Shown here piece after piece: positions 37,578-47,344 of a stretch of 64,000 nt of DNA. Source of the stretch: an uncultured Granulosicoccaceae bacterium (GTDB lineage: Bacteria; Pseudomonadota; Gammaproteobacteria; Granulosicoccales; Granulosicoccaceae). The stretch is from contig CALISD010000071.1 of the NCBI GenBank assembly GCA_938041955.1, positions 62,001 to 126,000 on the forward strand, given 5' to 3'. Positions within the stretch are counted from its first letter, which is position 1, and every line of letters begins with the position of its first letter. The translations under genes and the position numbers were made by a program. The notes beneath the pieces were generated by a model. The model did not search any database and was not told where the DNA came from. It saw only the letters and a program-made list of their open reading frames with translations.

Positions 37578-38317
37578 AGCCGATCCTCCTTAATACGCTC
37601 ACGTACCCAGGCGGAATTCACCTCACGCTCTAAAATGACATTGCGTGTTTTGAGCAACATGGTAACGAAATAGAACAAAGTAAACCCCAGCGCCATCAGC
37701 AACAGTGGAATCAACATGCTGATGTGTATGGATGGCTTACCAAGCTTGGTGATAGAAGCGGGCTGATGAAGTGTGTTCCACCATTCAACCGAATAGTGAA
37801 TAATTGGAATATTCACTACCCCAACAAGGGCAAGAATGGCGGCGGCCCGTGCTGCACTGGACTTGTTTTCGATCGATGAACGCAACGCCATGTAGCCGAT
37901 GTAGATAAAAAGCAATATCAGCTCAGACGTTAAACGAGCGTCCCATTCCCACCAGGTTCCCCACATGGGCTTTCCCCACAGAGATCCAGTGACCAAGGCC
38001 AAAAAAGTGAACGACGCGCCCAACGGCGCTGACACTTCCGCCACAATATCTGCCAGTTTCATTTTCCAGACCAGAAACAACAAGCTGCAAAAAGCCATCA
38101 CCATGTAGATAAACATACTCATCCATGCAGACGGCACATGGACATAAATGATGCGATAGCTTTCGCCTTGTTCGTAGTCCGTCGGGGCAACGAATAGCCC
38201 CTGATACAAACCAACACCGATCAACAAGGCACAGGCAACAGCCAGCAACGGTGTCATAATTTCAGCCAATCGGTAGAAATTTTTGGTTGATGCAAGCTTG
38301 TGAAACCAACGAAACAT
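37574..38317 (-). CDS. ccmC: Haem exporter subunit CcmC
   Basis: A 247-residue, six-helix membrane protein with the WWD signature WGTWWEWDARLTSELILL and the IYVHVPSAWMSMF histidine region. It loads haem onto CcmE. A gap of about 200 bases separates it from ccmB, unlike the overlapping genes in the rest of the operon. Confidence 0.93.
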   Translation of the reverse strand: MFRWFHKLASTKNFYRLAEIMTPLLAVACALLIGVGLYQGLFVAPTDYEQGESYRIIYVHVPSAWMSMFIYMVMAFCSLLFLVWKMKLADIVAEVSAPLGASFTFLALVTGSLWGKPMWGTWWEWDARLTSELILLFIYIGYMALRSSIENKSSAARAAAILALVGVVNIPIIHYSVEWWNTLHQPASITKLGKPSIHISMLIPLLLMALGFTLFYFVTMLLKTRNVILEREVNSAWVRERIKEDRL

Positions 38318-38518
38318 ACAGGTCCTAATGATGCGAATATGGTGGCAACCGCAATGTTACCTCAAGGCCCGCGCGTTATGGCCATTTCCTGTGCACAACC
38401 CGCAGTGAGACAACACTCACAGCGATTAGTTTGCTCAAATAGTGACTAATTGAGCGCTGATCAGCATTCCCACTGAGAACAACAAATTCAATACCTGAGT
38501 ATAGACAATCGCCTTGAT

Positions 38519-39190
38519 CTAGCTCTCCGCGCTGATCCGAAGTGCCGCCGCAGCCGCCCAGGGCGCCAGCGCCAGTGCAAGAAAAAACAGGCCACCGAGC
38601 AATGACAACTGAGCACTGACCGGAAAACCGGTCGCCGCCGCCGCCACACTGCTGCTTCCAAATATAAGTACTGGTATGAAGAGAGGTAACACCAAAAGCG
38701 GCAGCAAAACACCGCCACGCCTTAAACCGACAGTCAGCGCCGCCCCGATGGCACCGATCAGGCTAAGCGAGAGTGTACCGAGCACTAAAGATCCCAACAA
38801 GGTGGGCAGGGCTTGCAATTTTAGCTGTAACAGCAATGCCAGAAGCGGTGACAAGAGCACCAGTGGCAACCCTGAAATCAACCAATGTGTGAGGATTTTA
38901 GCCAGAACCAATACCGGCAACGGCTGCGGACTGAGCAACAACTGTTCAATCGAACCATCGTCAAAGTCGTCACGAAAAAGACCGTCGAGAGCGAGTAATG
39001 TGGCAAGCAATGCTGCGACCCAAATCACCCCTGGTGCAATTTCGCTGAGCAAACTGCCATCTGGCCCAATACCAAGCGGAAACAGTGACACCACTATGAC
39101 GAAAAACACCAGCGGGTTGAGCCAGTCACTTCGACGCCGCATGGCGAGCGTCAGATCTCTCTTTAATAACGTGAGAAAAGCAGCGCCCAT
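38519..39190 (-). CDS. ccmB: Haem exporter membrane subunit CcmB
   Basis: A 223-residue ABC-type membrane subunit with six hydrophobic segments; LLALDGLFRDDFDDGSIEQL is the conserved family block. A TTG at 39193 is in frame, but the ATG at 39190 overlaps the ccmA stop (TGATG) and is preferred. Confidence 0.9.
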   Translation of the reverse strand: MGAAFLTLLKRDLTLAMRRRSDWLNPLVFFVIVVSLFPLGIGPDGSLLSEIAPGVIWVAALLATLLALDGLFRDDFDDGSIEQLLLSPQPLPVLVLAKILTHWLISGLPLVLLSPLLALLLQLKLQALPTLLGSLVLGTLSLSLIGAIGAALTVGLRRGGVLLPLLVLPLFIPVLIFGSSSVAAAATGFPVSAQLSLLGGLFFLALALAPWAAAAALRISAES

Positions 39191-39813
39191 CAATCTGAGA
39201 GCGCGAGCGTTTGGAGCGGAAAGCCCGATACATCCAACGGTTGATGGGTCGAATAGACCACACTGCCACCGGAACCTACCTGCTCTTCAATTAATTTTCC
39301 AACCAGCTCCCGACCGCTTGCATCGAGGGCCGTCAGCGGTTCATCCAACACCCACAGCGTTGCTTGACTCAGTAACACCCGTGCCAGCACTACACGCCGA
39401 CGCTGGCCTGCTGATAAAACTCTGCAAGGCAGATCGTCACGGCCGGTAAATCCGGTTTTTTCAAGCGCCGCAATGCATTCAATGACAGTGGGCGTATGCT
39501 CTGTCAAAGTGCTCGTGAGATTCTCGACCGCGGTGAGATCACCTTTTAATCCATCGGCATGCCCGGCAAAACACATTTCAGCAAAGTACTGCTCGCGTGC
39601 TGCCGGAAGTAATTCGCCGCGCCACCGAAGTTCACCCTCGTCCAACGGAATCAAAGTGCATATCGCACGTAACAATGTTGTCTTGCCTGATCCATTGTCA
39701 CCTTGCAGTTGAAACAACATACCAGTGTTAATAGTGAAGCTTTTTCGCTCGAACACCGTCAACTCGCCACGACTGACAGATAGATTCTGCGCTTGTAAAA
39801 GCACGTCGGTCAT
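39190..39813 (-). CDS. ccmA: Cytochrome c biogenesis ATP-binding protein CcmA
   Basis: A 207-residue ABC ATPase: Walker A GDNGSGKTTLL (about residues 38-48), signature LSAGQRRRVVLARVLL and Walker B LWVLDEPLTALD. It powers haem release from CcmE with CcmB, CcmC and CcmD. First gene of the operon; batD ends 39 bases upstream in the same orientation. Confidence 0.92.
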   Translation of the reverse strand: MTDVLLQAQNLSVSRGELTVFERKSFTINTGMLFQLQGDNGSGKTTLLRAICTLIPLDEGELRWRGELLPAAREQYFAEMCFAGHADGLKGDLTAVENLTSTLTEHTPTVIECIAALEKTGFTGRDDLPCRVLSAGQRRRVVLARVLLSQATLWVLDEPLTALDASGRELVGKLIEEQVGSGGSVVYSTHQPLDVSGFPLQTLALSD

Positions 39814-39852
39814 CGCATCGCCTTCATGCCATTACGCCTCAGCTCGGCATGC

Positions 39853-41661
39853 CTACAATTGTGGCAGGGCATTGGAAGCCACACCGGATTGACGTTGTTG
39901 TTCATTTTTGAGTGCGCGTTCAAGCTGTGCCTGTATCTCAGTTAAAGCAAGCGGACCATTGTTCTGATGACCGGAATAACGCTGCTGATCCAGGTGGCGC
40001 ATGGTGGTGGTGAGCTCCTGACTTCCCAATCGAATACCCACTTCAGGAAGGTTATGCACAGGCGTATTCGGCCAGTGCGACTGCGCCCACTGTACCACAG
40101 CCGTATTATACGCTTTAATGTCTCGCCCCCGACTCAGCGCCTTTACGTTTTTCCACAGAGCGCCTTCATTTTCATGGGTATATTCCTTTTCAGAGCGATC
40201 GGTAACCCTTGATCGGCTTGACCACCACCAACAAATCAAAGTGACAAACCACGCCGCCATGGCAGCCATTGCCACCCACTGCCAAAGTCGATTCACCAAC
40301 CCCACCGAAGAGGCAGTTTGATCGATCAGGTTGCTATCTGAGGGAGACAGGGACAGAACTTCACCACCGGCGAGATCATCTTCACTGGAACTCACCTCCG
40401 CCTGCCTTTCAATACCTGCCAGATCAGCCGCGGTAACTTCCGGAGCTTTTGCCTGCTCGATAGCCTGACCATCGGCTGCTTCACCAGCTGCTATGTTGAG
40501 TGACTGAGCAGGCAACACCACCTGCTTTTCAATGTCCTCCTCAGTATCCCACCACTTGATAACGATTTCCGGCAAAGTTAGCAGCCCGGCCTTGTTAGGT
40601 ATGACGGACCACTTCTCTCGTCGAACGCTAACCAGATTATTCTGTTCGGGACGGGATGTTAATTGCGGGGTATCAGTGTAGATCTTTAAACCCGGCACGT
40701 CAGGTACTGGAATTTCCGGCAATTGCGTAGAGGTAGCACCAGTACCACTTAACTCGAAGGTAAGTGTAAAGGGTTCCCCGGCTTTGGCTGTATTGATGTC
40801 TTCAGACCATTGATGTTTTAAATCAAGCGCCTTCACTGGTAACCACCAACTTGAAGTATTGCTTGACGCCCGTGGCTTCACTTGCAGCTGCAGTGGCTCT
40901 GTTCGTAATTCGATACGTCGTGTCGGGGTGTTGCGTAAAATCAGATTGCCACCGTAGCTTTTGTCTCTGACACTAGCCGGTATGGACACAGACTCAATGT
41001 TGATCTCACCACTTTTTTGCGGAAACAATGCATAGCGAAATGTATGTACGCGGTAACGCACACCATCTTTTTCTTCAAGTTGCTCACCACTCAACGGCAG
41101 TCGCTCTACCTGTATATCACCGTTGCCGACAATACTCGGATCAGCACTGGCGAGGTTGCCATCGTCAAATATTTTCAGCGACAGTATTACCTGCTCTTGC
41201 ACGTAGGGCGAGTCATTATCGACCGACAACTCAACAAAGACTTTGTCGCGAGGCTCAACTCCAGGAGTGCCACGGGGCACTACGTTTATCACAATCGGAT
41301 CAGACGAGACGCCATCCACGGTAAAAGCAGGGATTTGTGCAGCACCGGTATTCTTAGCCTGCAACTCAAGCCGTACTTTGTATCCTCGAGTACGCTGGCC
41401 ATTGACAATCGATTCACTACTGCTCACCCCGGACTGGATAATTCTGAAATTCGGCAGCAATAGCGACGTATCGGGAATACCCGTTAAATCGGAACCGGTA
41501 ATATAAAGCACCACTGACTCGCCATCGACGACGGTCTCTCTGTCGACTTCCGCTGTTAAAGACGCAGCGTTGGCAGTGCCTATGAACATGCCAGTAACAA
41601 GCACCAGCAATTGCACAAGGGAAAAACGCACCCGTTTAATTCCACCACTATTGGCACACAT
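39853..41661 (-). CDS. batD: BatD-type protein
   Basis: A membrane protein of about 602 residues with a signal peptide (ending GTANAASL), several periplasmic beta domains (ELQAKNTGAAQIPAFTVDG and similar) and a transmembrane helix near residue 475 (WVAMAAMAAWFVTLICWWW). This is the BatD (oxygen-tolerance/DUF3999-like) layout. The frame can start at a TTG at 41670, but the ATG at 41661 is more natural. It closes the moxR-bat operon. The biochemical role of Bat proteins is not settled; a periplasmic stress or envelope-assembly role is generally proposed. Confidence 0.82.
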   Translation of the reverse strand: MCANSGGIKRVRFSLVQLLVLVTGMFIGTANAASLTAEVDRETVVDGESVVLYITGSDLTGIPDTSLLLPNFRIIQSGVSSSESIVNGQRTRGYKVRLELQAKNTGAAQIPAFTVDGVSSDPIVINVVPRGTPGVEPRDKVFVELSVDNDSPYVQEQVILSLKIFDDGNLASADPSIVGNGDIQVERLPLSGEQLEEKDGVRYRVHTFRYALFPQKSGEINIESVSIPASVRDKSYGGNLILRNTPTRRIELRTEPLQLQVKPRASSNTSSWWLPVKALDLKHQWSEDINTAKAGEPFTLTFELSGTGATSTQLPEIPVPDVPGLKIYTDTPQLTSRPEQNNLVSVRREKWSVIPNKAGLLTLPEIVIKWWDTEEDIEKQVVLPAQSLNIAAGEAADGQAIEQAKAPEVTAADLAGIERQAEVSSSEDDLAGGEVLSLSPSDSNLIDQTASSVGLVNRLWQWVAMAAMAAWFVTLICWWWSSRSRVTDRSEKEYTHENEGALWKNVKALSRGRDIKAYNTAVVQWAQSHWPNTPVHNLPEVGIRLGSQELTTTMRHLDQQRYSGHQNNGPLALTEIQAQLERALKNEQQRQSGVASNALPQL

Positions 41662-41663
41662 AA

Positions 41664-42563
41664 TTACCAAGGCTCCTGCATATGATTAACTTCGGGGTAT
41701 TCGATCATATGATTCAATCTGATTTTATTGCGTAACAGCTGCGAGGCATCATCTGGAATACGTCGCAACCACTGCTGAGTCGCCTGATCATCTTCGCTGA
41801 CAGTAGTATCAGCAACAGCTGTTTCATTTGATTCAGATTCCTTCGGCTCACCTTGCTGCTGGTCGTCTTGCTGTTCATTTTCAGGCGTATTGAAGTCATC
41901 AAGCTCGGGCGGTTTTTCTGCAGGTGGCTGATCAGCATCTGCACTTAGCTCGCCATTACTTTGTTGCTGTTCATCACCGCTCTCCTCTCCCTGGCCTTGC
42001 TGTTCATCCGACGCCTGTTCGCCTGACTGCTCTTGAGACTGCTCTGATTCATCACCTTCGGCCTGCTCCTCAGAATCAGACTTTTCTTTTTTTTCCTGAT
42101 CCTTCTGGTCCTGGCTTTCGTCGCCGTCGTTTTGCTCCTGCTCACTCTGATTCTTTTCAGCAAGTTCTTTAAGCTTTTGAGCAATATCAAGGTTGTGTTT
42201 AAACTCTTGATTGTCGGGGTCAAGCCCCACAGCGGTTTCCAGCGACGTCACCGCTTGAGTGTAGTCACCGGCACGTGCTGCTGCGGTACCGTGATTAAAG
42301 AGGGAGCGAGCGTCTTCAGCGCCATCAAAGTCCTGCATAGCCTCTTCGTATTTGCCCGCCCGGAACTGACTCACACCACGCCATTGACGATCTTCGAACA
42401 AAGCAGTCGCCTGATCATGCCGCCCTTGCTCCAACAGCTCTACAGCACGCTGGTCAGAGCGTTTAAAAAAATCCTTAAGCTCCGCAGCGAAGGCCTGGTT
42501 CAGAAACACAGATACGAGAACCACAATGACCCGCATACACCTGTTTAAACGCAAGTGGCTCAT
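41664..42563 (-). CDS. Bat-operon TPR protein with acidic Gln/Glu low-complexity region
   Basis: About 299 residues from the ATG at 42563, which overlaps the batB stop by four bases (ATGA); an upstream frame extension to 42638 is probably not used. A signal peptide ends at QAFA. A TPR unit follows (FNHGTAAARAGDYTQAVTSL; about residues 80-140), then about 120 residues rich in Gln, Glu, Asp and Ser (EQEQNDGDESQDQKDQEKKE) and a short conserved C-terminus. This matches BatC-like proteins (TPR, then acidic region). Confidence 0.8.
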   Translation of the reverse strand: MSHLRLNRCMRVIVVLVSVFLNQAFAAELKDFFKRSDQRAVELLEQGRHDQATALFEDRQWRGVSQFRAGKYEEAMQDFDGAEDARSLFNHGTAAARAGDYTQAVTSLETAVGLDPDNQEFKHNLDIAQKLKELAEKNQSEQEQNDGDESQDQKDQEKKEKSDSEEQAEGDESEQSQEQSGEQASDEQQGQGEESGDEQQQSNGELSADADQPPAEKPPELDDFNTPENEQQDDQQQGEPKESESNETAVADTTVSEDDQATQQWLRRIPDDASQLLRNKIRLNHMIEYPEVNHMQEPW

Positions 42564-43561
42564 AACCAGCCTCGTCGAAACGCCATAGCCGCCACCGGCA
42601 ACAACAACAACATAAGCCACGGCCCGCGATCTAACCACTGATCCGTTAACTGTTGTGAGTCGTCTTTATCTGTGAACCCATCTGCGCGCCGCACTCGGTC
42701 TAACAGATAATCAATATCAGATTCATCCGAACTGATCCGTCGATATTCACCGCCACCTGCGCGGGCAAGGTCTCGCAAGGCATTTTCATCTACCTTAGCG
42801 ACCACAATATTGCTGTCACGGTCCTTAATAAAACCACCTTTGGGGTGCGGGATTGGCGCCCCTTCCGGACTACCTGCACCAATGACAGAAAGTGACAACC
42901 CCTGTGCCGATATTTCCTTCGCCATCGACATGGCATCCGCATCGACCGCGCTGTCAGTGAACAATAGAATACTGCCGTGCTTACTTTTGACACTTTGCAG
43001 TAGATCATAGGCCTCTTTCAATGCAAGACCAGTGCGACTACCCTGCGCAGGCATAATATCTATCTTCAGAGCCGGCAGCATTGACAGTATCGTTGCCGCA
43101 TCATTCGTCAACGGAGAGACCACAAACGGGGTAGCGGCATAGACAACCACAGCATTTTCAACGTCACCGCCTTTATTAACGATGTCTTCCACTTTCTGTC
43201 TGACACGACCCAGGCGGTAAGGTTTAACGTCCTGAACGTTCATCGAACGTGAAAGGTCTATCACCAACACCCTTTCAGTGACATTTCGATAAGTCGGCAC
43301 GTCACGGCGCTCCCAACTTGGCCCTGCCAGCGCTACAACAGCAACAAGCCAGGCCAATGCCAGCACGAGATACAAATACCGGTTATCACGGCTACCCTGC
43401 TCCCCGTCCAGCAAATGATCCAGCAACTCAGGATCAACCGCATGCTGCCACTGATTAGATTGAGCGGAGCCCCGGTACAAGCGCCACCACAGCCAGGCCA
43501 TGGGCAGCAGTGCAAGTAACCACAGGGGCCTGATAAAGTGGAACGCTTCAAGCAAGTCCAC
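42560..43561 (-). CDS. batB: von Willebrand factor A membrane protein (BatB type)
   Basis: About 333 residues from the GTG at 43561, chosen because GGAGG lies 4 bases upstream; an earlier GTG at 43588 is less likely. Two N-terminal hydrophobic segments flank residues 10-80, then a VWA domain with the metal-ion site DLSRS (D102) and LLFTDSAVDADAM, ending with a C-terminal transmembrane helix. It overlaps the end of batA by 14 bases. Confidence 0.85.
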   Translation of the reverse strand: MDLLEAFHFIRPLWLLALLPMAWLWWRLYRGSAQSNQWQHAVDPELLDHLLDGEQGSRDNRYLYLVLALAWLVAVVALAGPSWERRDVPTYRNVTERVLVIDLSRSMNVQDVKPYRLGRVRQKVEDIVNKGGDVENAVVVYAATPFVVSPLTNDAATILSMLPALKIDIMPAQGSRTGLALKEAYDLLQSVKSKHGSILLFTDSAVDADAMSMAKEISAQGLSLSVIGAGSPEGAPIPHPKGGFIKDRDSNIVVAKVDENALRDLARAGGGEYRRISSDESDIDYLLDRVRRADGFTDKDDSQQLTDQWLDRGPWLMLLLLPVAAMAFRRGWL

Positions 43562-44534
43562 GAAACCTCCGCCAAGCCAGGTACACACTCAGACAAAAGG
43601 CCACCGACAACGGCCAGATATATAACTCCGCTAACGGTCGTTGTTGCAAGCTGTCTATCTCACTAGGCTCAAGCGCGTTGATTTCATCGTAAATACCGAC
43701 CATCTCTTTGGTATTGCGAGCTCTGAAATATTTTCCACCGGTAATATCTGCAATCTCACGCAGTGTTTTTTCATCCAACGCTTTCGACGGATTGACCACA
43801 CGACTTCCGAATAGATCCCGAACCAGCACCTGCTCTGCCCCCACACCAATAGTATGAATGCGAATACCGTATTGCTTAGCCACTTCTGCTGCATCCAGTG
43901 GCGTTACAGCACCCGCCGTATTGGCTCCGTCTGTTAACAGAATCAACACCCTTGATTGCGCAGGCCGCTCCTTTAAACGCTTTACCGCAAGCCCGATAGC
44001 ATCTCCAATGGCAGTAGATGACCCGATCAGCCCCACCATGGATTCAGCTATAAAGTGCTGAACGGTTTTAAGATCATAGGTCAAAGGCGTTTGTACTTGC
44101 GCGTTGTCGCCAAACAGAATTAGACCCACCCTGTCTCCTTCGCGCTGAGCCACAAACTCACTCGCTACTACCTTGGCAGCTTCCATTCTTTCAACGCTGC
44201 GGCCACGCACTTCGAAATCCTGTTCTCGCATGCTGCCGGAGATATCAAGACCCAACATGAGATCACGTCCACTGATAGGAAGATCCACCGGCTCACCCAG
44301 CCATTGCGGCCGCATACACGCCAACACTAAAAAGCACCACATCAGCATGGCAAAATAGAACTTTAAAGAATCCGAGCCTGAACCTGAAGCCGCTGAAGAA
44401 GCTTGCTGCAACTGCTCAAAAAAGGGAACCCGCAACGCTGGCTGTTGCCGACGTTTTGCCACAGGCACAAGCCAGCGCACCAGCAACGGCAATGGCCACA
44501 GCGTGACAATCCACCACCATTCAAAGCGCAGCAA
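43548..44534 (-). CDS. batA: von Willebrand factor A membrane protein (BatA type)
   Basis: A 328-residue protein with an N-terminal transmembrane segment, a VWA domain carrying the full MIDAS DISGS (Asp97, Ser99, Ser101) and ILLTDGANTAG, and a C-terminal transmembrane segment. BatA and BatB are paralogues usually encoded in tandem. The start overlaps the DUF4381 gene's end by 14 bases. Confidence 0.88.
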   Translation of the reverse strand: MLRFEWWWIVTLWPLPLLVRWLVPVAKRRQQPALRVPFFEQLQQASSAASGSGSDSLKFYFAMLMWCFLVLACMRPQWLGEPVDLPISGRDLMLGLDISGSMREQDFEVRGRSVERMEAAKVVASEFVAQREGDRVGLILFGDNAQVQTPLTYDLKTVQHFIAESMVGLIGSSTAIGDAIGLAVKRLKERPAQSRVLILLTDGANTAGAVTPLDAAEVAKQYGIRIHTIGVGAEQVLVRDLFGSRVVNPSKALDEKTLREIADITGGKYFRARNTKEMVGIYDEINALEPSEIDSLQQRPLAELYIWPLSVAFCLSVYLAWRRFRGLA

Positions 44535-45099
44535 CGGCCCGCTCCTCTTGATGTGCCTGATGAACGGGCTGTGCTTGTTTTATTGTGGTTTCGGTCAACT
44601 CCAGCAGATTGCCAAGCTCACGCGGATCAAAGTATTGACTACGTCGATACGGACCGCGACAAAGCCATTGCCCCACCCCGTGGCTATACTCCCGGGTATT
44701 GCCAATCACATCCAGTGTTTCAAGCCAGTCATCATCAGTCATCGCCGCCACACGTTCGCGCGGCAGAAGCGCCAGTGCCACACGCCTCATCAGTACAGAC
44801 AGCTCTGCCAGATCAGTCGATTGATTAATATCGGTATCGGAGCGTGACGCGAGGTTGTTGCTAATACGTTGATGATCAATCAAAGCTTCTTTTCGCCAAC
44901 GGTCTTTCCGCTGCTTGTTCTTAAAGTTTCGCACTATGAAGAACAGGCCGATCAGCATCCCCAACACCAGCGCCAGTAAAACCCACCACCCCACCGCCAG
45001 AGGCCACCAGCCTGGTACCTGCGGGGCAATCACATCACCGAGCTGATCAATTAACGCCTGTTCCTCAGGATTCATAGTCACTTCTGCAGTAGCGCCCAT
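44521..45099 (-). CDS. DUF4381 membrane protein
   Basis: A 192-residue protein with one transmembrane segment (WWVLLALVLGMLIGLFFIV, about residues 38-56) and a cytoplasmic helical C-terminus (LAELSVLMRRVALALLPRE; MTDDDWLETLD). This is the DUF4381 family found between DUF58 and BatA genes. An ATG at 45075 is an alternative start. No catalytic motif. Confidence 0.8.
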   Translation of the reverse strand: MGATAEVTMNPEEQALIDQLGDVIAPQVPGWWPLAVGWWVLLALVLGMLIGLFFIVRNFKNKQRKDRWRKEALIDHQRISNNLASRSDTDINQSTDLAELSVLMRRVALALLPRERVAAMTDDDWLETLDVIGNTREYSHGVGQWLCRGPYRRSQYFDPRELGNLLELTETTIKQAQPVHQAHQEERAVAAL

Positions 45100-45123
45100 C
45101 TGAGTATTTCGCTTTCAAACCAC

Positions 45124-46089
45124 TCATGACGCACTGCCCGGTAAGCTATGCATCACAGTAGTTGCTATGTCTATCGGGTCATCAACCACCGATGCACTGA
45201 TAAAGCTATTACTGGCACCACTAAAAACACGTTGCAACTGTGCCGTGCGAAACTCAAAGTCATCAGCGTACTGTTGCCGTGATCTGGAAGAGCTGCTGTT
45301 GATCTGGCTTTTATTTTTACCATCAGTGATGGCATACATCGCCGGCGGCGGCAACTCCGCTTCCAGCGGATCATAGATTCTTACCGCCGCCGTATGATTG
45401 TGTTGTAAAAGGTTGGCTGTATGTGGACCTGAATCAAAATGGGTAAAGTCGGACACCAGACAAATAGAACTCCCTGTGTGTGCACAACGGTCAAGTCGCA
45501 ACAGCGCGTCACTCAATGGTTGCGATGTATACGGCTGACGATCCATTCTGTTGTGCAGCTTGACTATTTGATGCAACAATCGAGTGACGCCTTTGGTGCC
45601 TGCCAGTGGCTTGATCTCTATCATAGACTCACCATCAAACACTAACCCGCCAACACGATCCCGCTGGGAAGCCGCTGCCCACGCTACCATTGCACACAGT
45701 CTTGCAGCCACCACAGATTTAAAAGCTACCCGCGTGCCAAAGTACATCGACGGGCGCAGATCCAGTGCGATAAAAAACGGACGCTCCCGCTCTTCGTTAA
45801 ACAGCTTGGTATGTGCCCGACCGGTTCGCGCGGTGACTTTCCAGTCAATCATTCTGACATCATCGCCGCCGTGATACTCGCGCACTTCGGCAAAATCAAG
45901 CCCTCGACCCAATGCGGCCGATGATGATCCACCAGCCGCCGGCGCTTTTACTCGTCGACCGGAGCGACGCGACAACCTGGCCACCACTCTACGCAAAGCA
46001 ACAAGCTCTGCAATTGATACAGAGGTAGGCTTCCCAATCGTTGCGCTGGCAGGCGTTGCAGCAACCGTGCTAGGACTCACACTGCTCAC
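45124..46089 (-). CDS. DUF58 protein
   Basis: A 321-residue DUF58 protein: RGLDFAEVREYHGGDDVRMIDWKVTARTG is the family signature, followed by a degenerate VWA-like fold (FIALDLRPSMYFGTR). No hydrophobic segment is seen. It is encoded beside a MoxR ATPase in very many bacteria; the partnership is well established by gene context, the biochemistry less so. Confidence 0.9.
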   Translation of the reverse strand: MSSVSPSTVAATPASATIGKPTSVSIAELVALRRVVARLSRRSGRRVKAPAAGGSSSAALGRGLDFAEVREYHGGDDVRMIDWKVTARTGRAHTKLFNEERERPFFIALDLRPSMYFGTRVAFKSVVAARLCAMVAWAAASQRDRVGGLVFDGESMIEIKPLAGTKGVTRLLHQIVKLHNRMDRQPYTSQPLSDALLRLDRCAHTGSSICLVSDFTHFDSGPHTANLLQHNHTAAVRIYDPLEAELPPPAMYAITDGKNKSQINSSSSRSRQQYADDFEFRTAQLQRVFSGASNSFISASVVDDPIDIATTVMHSLPGSAS

Positions 46090-46167
46090 CGTGGGTACTT
46101 TTCAGTTCCTTATATCTCACTATTCGCATGGTTTTCATCGCTGCAGTTTTGTAATGCTTTACTAAAG

Positions 46168-47145
46168 CTATGGAACCGCAACCTGCGACAATAACTGATC
46201 TATAATTTTTGACGTTGTTACCCCTTCGGCCTCTGCTTCATAGGTAAGTAAAATTCGATGACGCAATACGTCGTAGACGACTGCATGAATATCTGCGGGA
46301 GCGACATAATCCTGCCCGCTTAACCATGCGTGTGCCCGTGCACAGGCATCAAGAGCAATCGTGCCACGAGGTGATGCTCCGAAAGCAATCATCCCGGCCA
46401 GTGGCCCTGACTTTTCACGAGTCGCAGTGACCAGTCGCACCAGATATTCTTCTATTTGATCAGACAGATATACTCGATCAATTGCCTGTCTTGCCGCCCG
46501 AATATCATCAAGATTTAATGTGGCGGTGGTATTTTTAGTCAGGCTGGATCCAACACTTGCAGCCTGGCTGTTTTCCGACCGCACCAGGCGCAGGATTTCA
46601 ATTTCATTGTGCGCGGGTGGATAATCAATCATCACATGCATTAAAAAGCGATCCAGCTGCGCTTCCGGCAAACTATAAGTACCCTCTTGCTCGATCGGAT
46701 TCTGCGTTGCCATCACCATGAAAAGTTCAGACAATGGGTAAGTCTGCTGACCGATTGATATCTGTCGTTCCCCCATTGCCTCAAGCAAGGCACTTTGCAC
46801 CTTGGCAGGCGCACGGTTTATTTCATCAGCCAGCACAATCTGGTTAAAAAGCGGCCCGGGTTGAAATTTAAACTCACCTGTGGCCGGTAAATAGATTTCA
46901 GTACCAGTGATATCTGCCGGCAGCAGATCAGGAGTAAATTGAATTCTGTGGAAAGCGGCATCTACAAAGCCCGCCAATTCCTTCACCGCCCTGGTCTTGG
47001 CCAATCCCGGCGCCCCTTCAACCAACAAATGTCCGTCTGCCAACAGTGCAATCAACAGTCGGTCAACTAACGCACTCTGGCCAATAATAGCCGCTGATAA
47101 GTCTTGTCTAACTAGGTTGAATTTTTCGTGAATGCTCATTGCCAT
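46168..47145 (-). CDS. MoxR-family AAA+ ATPase
   Basis: A 325-residue AAA+ protein: Walker A EGAPGLAKT, Walker B VLADEINRAPAK, sensor 1 MATQNPIEQEGTYSLPEAQLDRF-type segment and a C-terminal lid. MoxR ATPases act as chaperone-like remodellers for VWA proteins. First gene of the moxR-bat operon; 199 bases of divergent promoter region separate it from the SDR gene. Two in-frame ATGs (47145, 47139) are possible starts. Confidence 0.92.
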   Translation of the reverse strand: MAMSIHEKFNLVRQDLSAAIIGQSALVDRLLIALLADGHLLVEGAPGLAKTRAVKELAGFVDAAFHRIQFTPDLLPADITGTEIYLPATGEFKFQPGPLFNQIVLADEINRAPAKVQSALLEAMGERQISIGQQTYPLSELFMVMATQNPIEQEGTYSLPEAQLDRFLMHVMIDYPPAHNEIEILRLVRSENSQAASVGSSLTKNTTATLNLDDIRAARQAIDRVYLSDQIEEYLVRLVTATREKSGPLAGMIAFGASPRGTIALDACARAHAWLSGQDYVAPADIHAVVYDVLRHRILLTYEAEAEGVTTSKIIDQLLSQVAVP

Positions 47146-47344
47146 TCTTTGTCAATTATCGTTATTGCTGAAGCTCAAATTACCAACGCAATTTGAACAA
47201 GTCCCGTAAACTGAGCTGGCCCACCAGGTAGGCCACCAAGTGCTTGTTGTTATCGCCGGAATCATATCAGATACTGGTCTGCACAAATGCGCTCTGAAGC
47301 CTGCAACTACCTGGCTTCTGTACTAATGCACAACTGGTAACACC

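Noticed and set aside
41017-41463. 148-residue plus-strand frame opposite batD
   Set aside because: Antisense to a conserved gene with no homologous-looking motif or start signal.
44403-44828. 141-residue plus-strand frame opposite batA/DUF4381
   Set aside because: Overlaps two conserved genes; low-complexity His/Pro/Gln-rich translation.
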